A stretch of DNA of 64,000 nt from Paguma larvata (GCA_030068075.1 CM057833.1:48813587-48877586), one strand, 5' to 3'. Shown: positions 1 to 10,950, numbered from the stretch's first letter. The notes: a model not told the origin generated them from the letters alone. Made by a program: numbers and translations.

Positions 1-105
1 ATGTTTAATAAACTGAACCACCCAGACGCCCTCGTACATTTGTTCTTGATGTTACCTTTATTCCACTGTGTTGGCACTCATATCAGCCAATGATATATAT
101 ACATA

Positions 106-309
106 TTTTAAGTTTATTTATTTTGAGCGAGTGAGCGCATGCACACAGTTGGGAGGGGCAGAGGGAGGGAGAGAAAGAATCCCAAGCAGGCCGCAAGCTC
201 TCTGTCAGCACAGAGCCTGACATGGGGCTTGAGCTCATGAACTGTGAGATCATGACCTGAGCCTAAATTAAGAGTCAGATGCTCAACTGACTGGGCCACC
301 CAGGGACCT
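106..309 (-). repeat. CAN-SINE (feline type), antisense
   Basis: Reads from a T-rich tail complement (AGTTTATTTATTTTGAG) through the GA-rich body to the tRNA-like head (ACTGGGCCACCCAGG) at the right end. Full length but diverged. Confidence 0.9.
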
Positions 310-340
310 CTCAGCCAATGAGATTTTATTTTGTTTCTTA

Positions 341-546
341 ATTTTTTAAAATTTTATTATTTTTGAGAGAGAGACACAGCATGAGAGGGGGAGGGGCAGA
401 GAGAGAGGGAGACACAGAATCTGAAGCAGGCTCCAGGCTCTGAGCTGTCAGCACAGAACCCAATGCATGGCTTGAACTCACAAACCATGAGATCATAACC
501 TGAACTGAAGTTGGATATTTCACTGACTGAGCCACCTAGGTGTCCC
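341..546 (-). repeat. CAN-SINE (feline type), antisense
   Basis: Standard layout: T-rich tail complement, GAGAGAGAGACACAGC, GAAGCAGGCTCCAGGCTCTG, then ACTGAGCCACCTAGGTGTCC. The flanking phrase TCAGCCAATGA is found on both sides (302-312 and 547-557). It is therefore a likely target-site duplication that includes the spacer between this copy and the previous one. Confidence 0.9.
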
Positions 547-649
547 TCAGCCAATGATATTTTAAAAATTAACTTCTATTTTCTTATTCACCATAATTAT
601 GGGTCCTCACCCATTTTTTTTCTCTATAACGTTTGTGTTGAATGGTACT

Positions 650-810
650 TATTTGCTGCTAATTTTGGCCAAGTTCCTTAACCTATGAGTCAGTTTTCAT
701 GTTCGCAAAATGGAATAATATCTTTTAGGGATATTGTAAGGATTAAACGAGATAATATTTAAGAGTTTGGTATAGTACTTTGGTCATAGCAGTCATTCAT
801 TAAATACTGT
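650..810 (+). repeat. MIR (ancient mammalian SINE) remnant
   Basis: Diverged text of the MIR type: AAGTTCCTTAACCTATGAG, then GATATTGTAAGGATTAAACG, then a TCATTCATTAAATA end. Similarity is judged by eye only. Confidence 0.55.
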
Positions 811-1082
811 TATTGTTTTGTTTCGATTACATGTGGATCTTTTGTGGCCTTCTACATGGAAATTTAAAGGGGTTCAGTGTCTTACATATTTATCTGACTG
901 GTTGTATCTGTGTATATGAAGTATATGCTGTTAACTTGAGGTGATGGTAGAAGGTGGGAAGCAACATATTTTAAGCTATTAAATATTCTGAGCAATACTA
1001 AATTTTCATAGCTGTACAAACATACAGATTTATGTATCTGTGTCTTATTTCTTATGTCAAAGATTATCAAAATAGAATATTT

Positions 1083-1284
1083 TAATTTTTTTTAATATTT
1101 ATTTATTGTTGAGAGAGCATGAGCAGGGGAGGGGCAGAGAGAGAGGGAGACACAGAATCTGAAGCAGGCTCCAGGCTCTGATCTGTCAGCACAGGGTCCG
1201 ATGAGAGCCTTAAGCCCACGAACTGCGAGATCATGACCCAAGCCGAAGTCAGACGTCTCACCAACTGAGCCACCCAGGCGCCCC
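1083..1284 (-). repeat. CAN-SINE (feline type), antisense
   Basis: Complete copy ending in the head complement GAGCCACCCAGGCGCCCC, only 79 bp before the PATJ exon at 1363. The short AATAGAATATTT before it and TAGAGTATTTAAT after it suggest a degraded target-site duplication. Confidence 0.92.
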
Positions 1285-1362
1285 TAGAGTATTTAATAAA
1301 TAGAAATAATTTCTTTTGTGTAGGTTTCTGTTGATGATTCTCTTTTGTTTTCTCTCCAACAG

Positions 1363-1557
1363 CTCAGCCACATACCCTCAGATTGTTCAGCCAACTTTGA
1401 TTTTTCTAGGAAAGGTTTATTAGTATTTACAGACGGTGCCATCACTAACGGGAATGTCCAACGACCCTCCAATAACTCGACTACTTTTGGGTTGTTTCCT
1501 TGGACTCCTAATCGGGGAAATGAAGACTTCAACTCAGTCATTCAACAGATGGCTCAG
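1363..1557 (+). CDS. PATJ: PATJ exon 1 of window: L27-PDZ1 linker
   Basis: A 195-nt exon, phase 0 at both ends, giving window residues 1-65, from [20 protein letters not shown] to [11 protein letters not shown]. This is the linker between the PALS1-binding L27 domain (encoded upstream) and PDZ1, and it contains no folded domain that I can see. The acceptor is CTCTCCAACAG and the donor CAG|GTAAAG. The frame is fixed by the next exon, which continues [10 protein letters not shown]. The linker is Ser/Asn/Pro-rich in its middle ([10 protein letters not shown]), which suggests flexibility. Being symmetric and in frame, it could be skipped without breaking the protein. The identification as PATJ rests mainly on the first 20 residues, which are nearly identical to the human protein as I recall it. 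Confidence 0.95.
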
Positions 1558-3070
1558 GTAAAGTTATATCTTGTCGTGGAACTATTTAGCTATATTTTTC
1601 CTGTTACAAGTTAAAAAAGAAAACAATACTCTTTAAAAAAACAAACAAACAAAACTCCTTGCCTTAAAATTTGTTATTGTGTGTGTGGTTTGCTTGCATT
1701 TTTATAGTGTTAGGAGAGATTGATGCTATTTTTAACCTGTGTATTAGACATTTGTTGACTTAAAATTTCATAAGGAAAACATCTGAGTGTGATAAGGAGT
1801 TTTTCGACAATTCGACTCATCTTTTCACTTGAAAAGAAAGGGGTTCTTACGATTTTGATCATAGGAAAATTGATGTCTACCAGAAGTGATGAAGCTCCTT
1901 TGAATCTATCTTTAATTTTTTATCAAAACAAAATTAACAGGAGTTAGAACTAATATAATTTGGAAAATCTAGGGAAACATTAGAAAGAGTCCTCCAGTTT
2001 TATCCTTAGTACTATTAAAAATTAAATAGTTCAAATGTTGGATATGTTCATGTTCACCTCACCTTCTAATAAGTGTCTTAAAAAAATGAAACATGAGTTT
2101 TAAAGTTAAATAGAATCTGTTTAAGGTGTGATGTTTAAATAATGTTCTATACCTAATTCCTTTTTTGACTTCATAACTCTATCCTATTAATTTGACTAAT
2201 AATTAAAAAAGTTTTTTTTTAAAGTTTATTCTTTGAGAGAGAAGGAGAGTGCACACAAGCAGGGGAGGGGCAGAGAGAGGGAGATACAGACTCTGAAGCA
2301 GGTGCCAGGCTCTGAGCTGTCAGCACAGAGCCCGACTCCGGCTTCGAACTCAGGAACTGTGAGATCATGACCTGAGCCGAAGTCGGACCCTTAACTGACT
2401 GAGCCACTCAGGTGCCCCTAATGTAATGCTTTTGTTATGTGATTACATTTATGAAGTTCTCATGTCATAAATGCAATTATTAACTAAAGCAGTAAAATGT
2501 GTGTTTGTTATAGGTTGAACCCATTTGAATGGTGGCCTTTCCATAATGATCTGAATTGACCTAATAAAGTAGAATATTAATTCATCACAATAAAATTAAA
2601 AATAAGACCCTAAAAAATGCAGCGAGTTCTAACTTAGGCGGAACAGTAGCGTATTCTCAATAATTTATTTTGCTTTCCTCATTTAAAAATGTATTTTGCA
2701 TGGAAAGAATTTAGAGAAATTCAGCGTAAGACGTAATCTAGAATTTACTGTGGAAAAAGATGTTTTTCATCCAGCTTGGGCTTCATCTCATAATGTGAAT
2801 GAAGTGTGAAAATACCTCTCCGGTTCCCTGAGGTTACAGAACACTGCACATTGCCTCTCGTGTTCTACTGAAAATAGCCAAGTGAGAGCATTTCCAGAAA
2901 TAATTTATTGCTGAAATTCTGAGATTTTTTGGATAGAGATAACTTAGGAGAAGCTGTTTTTTGTGTTATTCACAAAAATAGCAATTTCAGTTCTTTGGAA
3001 AGGGTAGGGTGGTTAAATATGCTTCATTGACTTTTCCTTTTTTTTTTTTTTTTTAAATCCCTTTCATTAG
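1558..3070 (+). other. PATJ: PATJ intron
   Basis: Bounded by GTAAAG and CTTTCATTAG. It contains an A/CAAAC-rich simple stretch at 1634-1655, one antisense SINE (2210-2418) and a T-run at 3037-3053 that acts as the pyrimidine tract of the next exon. Otherwise it is AT-rich unique sequence. Confidence 0.85.
2210..2418 (-). repeat. CAN-SINE (feline type), antisense
   Basis: T9 tail complement followed by AAAGTTTATTCTTTGAGAG and the full body. It ends ACTGAGCCACTCAGGTGCCC. Confidence 0.92.
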
Positions 3071-3210
3071 GGCCGGCAAATCGAATATATCGATATAGAA
3101 CGGCCTTCAACCGGAGGCCTGGGATTTAGCGTGGTGGCCCTTCGAAGTCAAAATCTGGGAGAAGTTGATATCTTTGTGAAGGAAGTGCAGCCGGGAAGTA
3201 TAGCAGACAG
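3071..3210 (+). CDS. PATJ: PATJ exon 2 of window: PDZ1, first half
   Basis: A 140-nt exon (phase 0 in, 2 nt into a codon out) coding window residues 66-112. It starts [19 protein letters not shown] and ends in the split Arg codon of GSIADR. It supplies strands beta1-beta3 of PDZ1. The carboxylate-binding loop GLGF is at residues 81-84, and the longer beta2-beta3 loop [11 protein letters not shown] follows. The acceptor CATTAG has a T17 run just upstream and the donor is CAG|GTGAGG. The domain is completed by the exon at 7515. PDZ1 binds short C-terminal peptides; I cannot name its ligand from sequence. Confidence 0.96.
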
Positions 3211-3299
3211 GTGAGGAGGGCGTTTCCTCTGCGTTTCGCTCATTTTTTTTCCTGATAATTTCTCAAAACATAAAGCGAATAAGAAACTAGTAATAAAAA

Positions 3300-3575
3300 C
3301 AGTTAACGGTGGCAGCTACCACTTGCTCTCTTCCTGTGCGTTCGTCAGGTTTAGCAGATATTCGCCTGTGTGCTCGTGGCAGCGATCCAGCTAGTAGCGT
3401 CGTTACGCTGTTCTGTAGATGAGAAAGCTGGGTTTCAGAGGGGTTCAGCCCTTTACCTGCCCTCGTAGAGCCACCGGTGCTCACAGAGCTGTCGGTGCTG
3501 GAACCGTGAGCTGTGATAGGATTCCAGGACAGTCTGACTGCAAAGCTAGTGCTCTTTCTGCTCCACCACACTCTC
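3300..3575 (-). repeat. MIR-like remnant, antisense
   Basis: Carries the antisense MIR pattern: CTGTAGATGAGAAAGCTGGG, GGTTCAGCCCTTTACCTGCC, then a TTCCAGGACAGTCTGACTGC end. Strongly diverged. Confidence 0.45.
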
Positions 3576-3954
3576 CCACGGTGGAACGTGGTATTTTCGC
3601 TATGTCTGGGCAGTAAGATGCAACTAATGAGATTTGCATCTTAAGAGGATAACTGTTTTTGTGGTCATATCACACTATTGATTATTTCTCTCGTCCATTA
3701 AAAGCCTCCTCAAATCTATGTGATTTCCCCTCTATTGTACTTGTGCTATTTTTAAAATTATTTTTAAGGGGTATGTGCAGGCCGTTTATTTTTTCTCTGA
3801 TTCAGGTCTTTTGTTATTCGTTTACCAAGTACGCTTGTTAAACTGTACACTTATTATAGTTCCAATGCCTGTTAGAATAATGGCAACAGTTCTGGTACCA
3901 TTATAAAAAACATTCTCGGTCAGTAATAAATTTTTGAATTCACATTCTGCGTTC

Positions 3955-4300
3955 ATGGAGTATGATTTCTAGTCTCCCTAACTGAAAGTTCAGAAATAAT
4001 GAATTTCCATGACTTTGCAGCTTTTCTTCTGTCATTTCGTGTAGCATTTCCTCAAGTATGTTCTGAGGAACCTTAGCAGTGGCTAGACATATTTGAGAAA
4101 TTCTATCCTGTTCTTGGAGATTGGGTATACAGTTAGGGTAATCATATAACATATTGTCTATGTTGGGATAGTTTTGGGACGGAGAGGGTATGTGGTTAGT
4201 GACACTGAGCTGGCAGGTATGGAGTAGGACTCTTCTGGCAAACCTAGGCAATCCCAGGTGAACCTGGGCTTCGGGTCACTTACCATTAGTTTACTGTAGG
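3955..4300. repeat. Ancient interspersed repeat piece, family unclear
   Basis: The text GGGATAGTTTTGGGACGGAG followed by CTGGCAAACCTAGGCAATCC resembles a widely dispersed old mammalian element. A 103-codon antisense reading frame crosses it, but nothing supports a gene. Confidence 0.4.
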
Positions 4301-4357
4301 CTTTGAAGTCCCTGGACAAAAAGCCTGTTTAACTTTGATTGGCCCAACTTTTCTTTA

Positions 4358-4480
4358 TAATTTTTTTTAAATTAATTATTATTGGGATATACTCACATAA
4401 CATAAATGTCACTGTTCTAAAGGGTACAATTCACTAGTTTTTAGTGTATCTTCAATGTTGTACAAACTTTTTGTGGTCGA
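4358..4480. repeat. Old L1-type fragment
   Basis: The pattern TATTGGGATATACTCACATA, then AAAGGGTACAATTCACTAG and TTTTTAGTGTATCTTCAATG, matches the common old L1 3' region that also appears at 54086-54250 and 62112-62335. Confidence 0.5.
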
Positions 4481-5765
4481 TCCTGTGTCTGAGTTACTCT
4501 GCACGAAGTCTGTAATTACAAATCGAGGTGAGCATTTCCGGAAAGAGGAATTTGATGTGTCAGCATGTAAAGAACTTTGACCAAGACTAAGTGGTCAGGT
4601 GACTTCCCAGAGATGATAGTGCTTGAAGGGAAACTTGAGACAGTGGAGTCTGCAAAGAGGAGAAGGTGTTAGAAGAATAAAGAGACTGTCTTGACAGTGG
4701 TCCTATGGAGAGATGGAACACAGCTTCTATCCTTGGAGTGAGGCTGCTATGTATCTGGTACAGGAATTTAGTGCAAGACAGGGTGAGAAGGAACTGGAGA
4801 GAGGTGGGGGTCAGTTATTCATGACCTTCTAGACCATGCGAAATGTCTTCTTGATCCATTCTCCCTTTCTCCCGAGGACTTTGCACATAGAACTGTGCTG
4901 TTTTAGGATCTTACCTAAGACCTAACTGTGCTATTTTGGCTCTCAAAGTAATGGAAATTTTCAAATATTGCAATGGAGAGACAAGAATTGGTCTCTTCTT
5001 AAATGGAAAATAATGAATTCAATATATACAAATAGCATGGGGGAGTTAAATTATAGTATCAGGAAAATTAATTCTATTCAACTTTAGAATGCATTAAATC
5101 ATATTTTCCAGATTTCTCTTCTCTACAACTTGTTTATCTGGGATTGAGTTTATATTCCCTGAGCAGATACTAGGAAGAAATACTGTGTCTTGGCAGTCTA
5201 TTCGGTAGCGGGGAAGGTAGATTAAAATAGGTCGATTTCCAAAAATCGAAGAATCGAATGTGAGTAAATTAAGAACTTATACAAAATGAGTTACATCAGG
5301 GTTGAAAAGATTCAAGGGTATCTCATTCATGCAGGATTAATTAAGAAATTTTCCTTAATGAGCAAACTGTGAATAGGAATTTAGATGAAGTCAGAGAAAG
5401 GAGGATGTTGGAGATGGGAAAATGGGAGTGATTTCTGGTATTGTCCTGTAGTGGCCATGTTTTAAAATAAATGTTTCTTTAGGACTCGGGAAAGGTTCAC
5501 AAGCAACATTCTCAATTTAAAATATATATATTTCAAAATTATGAAAGTAATACTTGTATCTAGTAGAAAATTACAGAATATATAATAAACTACTCTCCCC
5601 CACCCCCATAAACATCTAGGCCTTTGACTACCCTGAGACAACTAGGAAATACCTTAGAATGTTTTGTTTTTGAAAGACAAGGTCATGGCATATACATTTT
5701 TTTTATCTTACTTTTCTCAACACGAGCCTTTCCTAATATTAATAAAAGGATATATAAGCAACATT

Positions 5766-5955
5766 TTTTAAAAAAGTTTATTCTGAGAGAGGTAGAACAC
5801 AGCAGAGGGAGACGAAAGGAGACAGAATGCCAAACAGGCTCTGAACTGTCAGCACAGAACCTGACTTGGGGCTCAAACTCACGAACTGTGAGATCATGAC
5901 CTTAGCCAAAACCAAGAGTCAGACATTCAACCAACTGAGCCACCCAGGCGCCCCT
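5766..5955 (-). repeat. CAN-SINE (feline type), antisense
   Basis: Ends GAGCCACCCAGGCGCCCC. The phrase TAAGCAACATTT stands on both sides (5755-5766 and 5958-5969), preceded by TAT in each case. This is a clear target-site duplication. Confidence 0.95.
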
Positions 5956-6051
5956 ATTTAAGCAACATTTCTAAGGTACCAGATTTATTGTGAGAGCCAT
6001 CCACAATTTTGACATCAAAAATAGATATTTCAGTATCTAACTTGCTAGTTT

Positions 6052-6147
6052 CTTTTTTAAGTTTTTATTTTTTTATTTAGTAATCTCTATACCCAACATG
6101 GGGCTCAAACTCAAAACGCTGAGATCAAGAATCGTACGCTCCTCTGA
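6052..6147 (-). repeat. Short CAN-SINE piece (other subfamily), antisense
   Basis: Pattern TAATCTCTATACCCAACATG, GGGCTCAAACTC, GAGATCAAGAATCGTACGCT. This shorter carnivore SINE type lacks the GA-rich body. Flanking ACTTGCTAGTTTC is duplicated (6040-6052 and 6147-6159). Confidence 0.75.
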
Positions 6148-7124
6148 CTTGCTAGTTTCACAGGAGAATTTAAAACATGAGTGTCTGTCCTCAGAAAACT
6201 TAGAATTTTATAGGATTTACCTAGCTCTGTCTACAGTGTACTTAATATAAATGGATACTCAATGAGTGGTTTAGAGCATTGTGATAATGAGGTAAGTAAG
6301 TGATGGGGGGAGAATGGGAGAGAGAGACAGACAGCTGGATCTTGGAAAGCAGATTGAATTTGGCCAAGTAGAGTCAGAGGGCATTAAAGATGCAGGAAAC
6401 CATCTACTATAAGAGTGGGAAGTGCCAGCCGTGTTTGAGTGGGAAAGAATAGATGGGAATAGTTGTAAAAGGGGTTTATGCAGGAAGGAGGCCAAGCTGG
6501 AAGGAGTGCTTGGTGACCGAATGTACAGGCCTTTGAATACAAACCAAGTTTACGCTGTGTCCTTGAGCTCAGAAGTTACCAGATTCTGACTATTTTAAGA
6601 GGTGATTGTACGGAGTGAATGAGATCATGCCCGTGAAGCATCTTGTGCAGCACCTGGTTCATGACAAGTGCTCAGTAAATATTAACGGTAATGTGGGGTT
6701 TTTTCTTAATGTTTGGCTAAATTCTTTTAAAAATACTTTTTTTTTTTTTTTAAACCTTGGTTAGCAGTTGGGCAATTGGTGATTAGGACAGAGAAAAGGG
6801 CCTAGATAACAGATTTAGAAGTAATGTCTGCTGATTTTCAAGGAGAGTTGGGTCTTATTATTGACAAGTGTCGGAGAAGCAAGGGACGATGGAGATAGGG
6901 TGACTCTGCTAAGAGAGGACGTTACTGGTGAATTTGAGGATAGAGTTGCCCCAGTGTGATATATGTTGAACTCCAATTGGAAGGGGTTCAGGAGGATACG
7001 GCTCGTGCAATAATGGGGGAAGTGTTGGTTGTACTTGCAAAACCTTGGCATTGGGGCCCCATACATTGCTTCTGCTTATTTTTCTAGCCAAATGATTTTA
7101 TTATTTGTCTATCTTTCTGTTTAT

Positions 7125-7216
7125 TTATTAGCTCCATGCTCAAAGTGGGACTTGAACTAAGGACTCTGACATCAAGAGTCTCTTGCTTTACCAACTGAGC
7201 CAGCCAGGCGCCCCCC
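7125..7216 (-). repeat. Short CAN-SINE piece (other subfamily), antisense
   Basis: TTAGCTCCATGCTCAAAGTG, GACTTGAACTAAGGACTCTG, then ACTGAGCCAGCCAGGCGCCC, running into a C-run. Confidence 0.75.
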
Positions 7217-7312
7217 CGCCCCCGCCCGTGGTTTTTAAAGTGTGCATGTGTGTTTATGTGTGTGTGTGTGCATGCGTGTGCTTGTCCATCTATACATGTG
7301 CACGCACACATG
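7209..7312. repeat. C-run and GT/CA-rich simple sequence
   Basis: C7-G-C5-G-C3 at 7211-7228, then an impure GT tract (7240-7282) and a short CA-rich piece (7299-7312). Confidence 0.8.
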
Positions 7313-7514
7313 TTTAGGGATGCACCACTTAATCGGTTAATTAGCTAATAAGTTAGCACTTTGATGAAAAGCACTCTGAAGAGCTGTTACGTATTATTTG
7401 AGTAAATGTACTAAGTGAAGTAGTGCCATAAGAAATAAACTGCTTCGCTCGAATAGAATTTTTTTTAATGATGCTATTATATTACTTACAACAAAATTTT
7501 CTTATTGTATTAAG

Positions 7515-7710
7515 GGATCAAAGATTAAGGGAAAATGACCAAATATTGGCTATTAATCACACACCGCTGGATCAGAACGTTTCCCATCAGCAAGCAATTG
7601 CATTATTGCAACAGACCACTGGGTCTTTGCGTCTGGTCGTGGCCAGGGAACCAGGCCGCGCAAAGAGCAGTACTGCCACCAGTCTAACGGATACAGCTCT
7701 GCCTGAAACA
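7515..7710 (+). CDS. PATJ: PATJ exon 3 of window: PDZ1, second half, and linker
   Basis: A 196-nt exon. The first G completes the split Arg codon, and 65 codons follow (residues 113-177), from [20 protein letters not shown] to DTALPET. It codes the beta4-beta5 part, helix alphaB and beta6 of PDZ1, ending VVAREP. A Ser/Thr-rich linker to PDZ2 follows. Helix alphaB begins [10 protein letters not shown], so the ligand-selecting first position is His136 (window numbering). In PDZ families that residue goes with class I ligands (Ser/Thr at -2); this is an inference from family rules. The acceptor TGTATTAAG has a weak pyrimidine tract; the donor is ACA|GTGAGT. Confidence 0.96.
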
Positions 7711-8459
7711 GTGAGTTGCAAACTTGGGAAAACAACTTAATTTTGAATTACGCCGCTGATTTTAATAACTGTAAAGACATTTAGAAGTGTTATTTTACTT
7801 GTCCTACTTTAAGAAAGATCATATCTAAATGTAGCATTAACATAATAAACAAGATACTCTGTTTTTTCAATATCGTGGTGTTCTTATTTAAGATTATCAT
7901 TTAACATAGAGGATGAGTTATAGTATTATGTTTAACTTATTTGGCGATGGAAAGTCTTGTGTTCCTTGGTGATGTAGGGAGTTCCTTAATTAGCTGAGAG
8001 TTTTTATTAGAGATGTACTGTTAAGTATCTTAAGTAAGATTTAGTTATTTTATTTCAAATATTAAATTATTATCGAAAATAATTTTTGTCAATTATGCTG
8101 AGTGTTATGACTAGATTATTGATATTGCAAAATTACAGAAGTTTTCCTTTTCATGTAAGCATATACACTGAGCATTTTAAAAGAATTAAGTTTACGTCTC
8201 TTTTGGGAGTCTTTAAATTTGGTTTCTAACATTTTACGGATTTTGGCCTCCATGTTCAGAATGCAAGCTAATAAATCTTATTTTCTTATAACACTAAGTG
8301 CTAGCTGATTAATTTTCATTCAGTGGGACAAAAGAAAAAGTAGACTGTCTGGGTACAGTACAAGGTCACAACACAAATTAATGTGTAGACATTTTCCCTG
8401 TTGCAATCAGTGATATTAATACAGCACAATTTACATAATAAATAGAATGAACAAAGTGG

Positions 8460-8725
8460 GAAAATACTTTGCATAGGGGGTAAGAACAAGGGCACTGGAG
8501 CAGGCTAAGGTGGGTTCAAGTCCAGTTCTTCCATTTTCTAGCTGTGTCCTATCAGGCAACTTCCTTGACTCCCCCACACCTCAGTTTCTTCTTTTACTTG
8601 GAACTAATAACTGCATCCACTTCAGACAGAGATTAAATGTGCAGATTAAATGAGAATGCACGTGAAGAGCTAAGCACAGTGCTTGCTGCAGAATTTACAC
8701 TTGATGAGTAATAGCTGTGATCATT
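8460..8725 (+). repeat. MIR, nearly full length
   Basis: Clear MIR pattern on the + strand: GGGTTCAAGTCCAGTTCTTC, AGCTGTGTCCTATCAGGCAA, CCTCAGTTTCTTC, AGCACAGTGCTTGCTGCAG, ending TGAGTAATAGCTGTGATCAT. Confidence 0.8.
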
Positions 8726-9197
8726 AATTCAGGTGTATTTTAGCAAACCTAAAATCCCCAGTTACTAGATATTGTTCCAGATATGAATTTATTATGTATC
8801 CCAAGATTCCTGGTTATTTTAATGTTGCAGAGTAACTTTCCAACCTAGTGTAATAGTAAAACCAATAAGCGTATCCCAATGAGCTTGAGATGGGGGATTT
8901 TGTTGTGCAGTTAGATTATGTGAATTTAATGCATATTTCTGATGGAAGCCTGCTAGTTACAGTCTCTCAGTCTGATTTGTACCATCGTATTGCTAATATC
9001 TTCAGTGGGGCCTACCTTTCCTTTCCCTTATAAGTCTGCTTAATTAGTCTCTTTGCATTATGTTCTTCTCAGCATTGCATCCTTCACGTTGCTGCCTGAT
9101 TAATCTTCCTAAACCACTGTTTTGTTCTTGTCCTCCCCTTTCTAAAACCTTCAGTTATTCCTTCTGCTAATCCAGTGAAGTAAATCCAATCTTTCTG

Positions 9198-9389
9198 AAA
9201 AAATATTTTATTTTGAGGGAGAGAGAGCATGAGCTGGGGGAGGGGCAGAGAGGGAGGGAGAGACAAAGAATCCCAAGCAGGCTCTGTGCTGACAGCCCCA
9301 ATACGGGGCTCAGTCTCCAAACTGAGATCATGACCTAAGCTGAAATCAAGAGTCAGCCACTCAACCAACTGAGCCACCCAGATTCCCCA
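9198..9389 (-). repeat. CAN-SINE (feline type), antisense
   Basis: Ends ACTGAGCCACCCAGATTCCC. The flank TAAATCCAATCTTT on the left (9181-9194) and TAAATCCAGTCTTT on the right (9392-9405) form a target-site duplication with one mismatch. Confidence 0.95.
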
Positions 9390-9599
9390 ACTAAATCCAG
9401 TCTTTTGACCATATCTTTGACTCATTCTGTTACCTGGCCCATCTTTGCTCTTGCATTTCCCTTTTGCTTGAATGTGTTTTTTCTCCATAGTGCAATTAAA
9501 ATGCTATCTTTTCCTTGAAGCTTTCTGTAATTCCTCATTGAATCTGACCTCCTGTCTCTGCCTTTTCCACCTTCTCCCTGCCAGTCTTTATAATATTTT

Positions 9600-9850
9600 G
9601 AGGTTCTCTTTCAGTTCAGATAAACACATATGTATTAGTTCCTCCTGTGTGCTGAGCATTGTTCTAGATATTGGGTATAGACTAGGGAATGAGACAACAT
9701 GTCTCTGTCCACTTAGAGCTATATGTCTCTATCCTGTTAGATTCAGTATTCTGCCTCATTTTAATTATTTGTGTTTCAGATTATCTCTCTGCTGGATTAT
9801 AAGATTCTTAAGGGATGACCATGTGATCATCTTTATATATCTCCTGGTCT
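9600..9850. repeat. Ancient mammalian repeat piece (unassigned)
   Basis: TCCTGTGTGCTGAGCATTGT followed by CTAGATATTGGGTATAGAC resembles the dispersed element whose other copies here lie near 42865, 44097 and 50760. The family was not determined. Confidence 0.4.
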
Positions 9851-9977
9851 TTAGAAGGTTGCCTTAATAACTTGTACGGATGTTCAGTTTGTGGAATATC
9901 TGTTACTTGAGTAATTATTGGGGAGTTAAGAGTCTATGTCTCACTAACACTGTCTCTTATTTAACATTAATTTGTAG

Positions 9978-10106
9978 GTTCGTTGGGGCCATATTGAAGA
10001 TGTTGAGCTCATTAATGACGGCTCTGGATTAGGTTTTGGAATAGTTGGAGGAAAATCCAGTGGTGTGGTTGTGAGGACGATAGTTCCTGGAGGATTAGCA
10101 GATCGA
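9978..10106 (+). CDS. PATJ: PATJ exon 4 of window: PDZ2, first half
   Basis: A 129-nt symmetric (phase 0/0) exon, residues 178-220, reading [20 protein letters not shown] then [10 protein letters not shown] to GGLADR. It carries strands beta1-beta3 of PDZ2 with a canonical GLGF loop at residues 194-197 and the conserved IVGG after it. The acceptor is AATTTGTAG and the donor CGA|GTAAGT, a near-consensus donor. Its partner exon lies 12.9 kb downstream at 23010, so one PDZ domain is split across the longest intron in the window. PDZ2 and PDZ3 of PATJ have been reported as protein-binding modules in polarity signalling; the ligand cannot be read from this sequence. Confidence 0.97.
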
Positions 10107-10591
10107 GTAAGTTTTCTCGTTTATTTTCATTTTGGTGTCCTATAGCTTAAACTGTACGGTTTGAAATACAATTTTATAACATGGGTTACTAGGATATATG
10201 ATTCCATAAATAGAAATTAAGTGTTGCTAAAAGTGTTTCCCTCCCATAAATGTTAATACACACGTATACGGCTTTATTTTAAACAGTTCCTAAGTCAACT
10301 TTTCTTTTTTTTTTTTTTGGGCGGGGAGGGTCTGTGGTTGAGAGTCTTGATTCCATCAGAGAACAGTATTTTTGTTGAAGAAATGTTAATAGGTATTGTA
10401 TTTTGAATATTTGTATTCTCTCCCTGTGTATCTTTCAAGGGCCTAAATGTTAAATTCACAGGGTACAGTGATTATAAACATTTGTCCAAATATTGTATGT
10501 GGTAAATTGTACTTGAACTAAGATTTTCTGGCATCATTAGTCAAATGACTACACTTCATTATTTAGCAGTTTTTAAATTGAAAATGAGCCT

Positions 10592-10694
10592 TTTTTTTTT
10601 TTTTAAAGTAGCTCCTTGCCCAATGTGGGCCTTGAACTTATAACCCCAAAGTAAGAGTCATGTGCTCCACAGACTGAGACAGCCAAGTGCCCTT
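10592..10694 (-). repeat. Short CAN-SINE piece (other subfamily), antisense
   Basis: T14, then AAAGTAGCTCCTTGCCCAAT, GGGCCTTGAACTTATAACCC and GACTGAGACAGCCAAGTGCC. Confidence 0.75.
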
Positions 10695-10726
10695 GAAAGT
10701 GGGCCATTTTAAAACTTACGAACTAT

Positions 10727-10950
10727 GGGGCACCTGGGTGGCTTAGTTGGTTTCAAGTCCAACTTTGGCTCGGGTCATAATCTCGCAGTTCGTGGGTTTG
10801 CGCCCTGCATCGGGCTCTGTGCTGCTGGCTCAGAGCCTGGAGCCTGCTTCGGATTCTGTGTCTCCCTCTCTCTCTGCCGCTCCCCAACTTGTGCTTTGTC
10901 TCTCTCTCTCAAAAATAAATATTAAAAAAATAAAAAGTAAAATAAAATAA
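10727..10950 (+). repeat. CAN-SINE (feline type), sense
   Basis: Head GGGGCACCTGGGTGGCTTAG, body TGGAGCCTGCTTCGGATTCT, tail AAAAATAAATATTAAAAAAA. The flanks TAAAACTTACGAACTA (10711-10726) and TAAAACTTATGAATTA (10948-10963) form the target-site duplication. The antisense SINE at 10592 lies just upstream, so the two form an inverted pair. Confidence 0.95.

Larger units (their letters stand above)
1..1362 (+). other. PATJ: PATJ intron, 3' part (upstream of first visible exon)
   Basis: Intronic sequence ending in the acceptor TCTCTCCAACAG at 1351-1362. It holds three antisense feline SINEs (106-309, 341-546, 1083-1284) and a MIR remnant (650-810). The rest is AT-rich and shows nothing recognisable. 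Confidence 0.8.
3211..7514 (+). other. PATJ: PATJ intron
   Basis: Holds a MIR-like remnant (3300-3575), old interspersed-repeat pieces (about 3960-4300 and 4358-4480), one complete antisense SINE (5766-5955), two short antisense CAN-SINE pieces (6052-6147, 7125-7216) and a CA/GT-rich stretch (7238-7312). Nothing was recognised in 4500-5760 or in 6150-7120 apart from a T-run at 6738-6751. Confidence 0.8.
7711..9977 (+). other. PATJ: PATJ intron
   Basis: AT-rich unique sequence with one MIR (8460-8725), one antisense SINE (9198-9389) and an ancient repeat piece (about 9600-9850). The acceptor is AATTTGTAG. Confidence 0.85.

Noticed and set aside
3940..4251. Antisense 103-codon frame MPRFARRVLLHTCQ
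   Set aside because: It looked protein-like at first, but it crosses a widely dispersed old repeat and has no recognisable domain or splice context.
9084..9488. Antisense 134-codon frame
   Set aside because: Its middle is SINE-derived and the flanks have no similarity I know.
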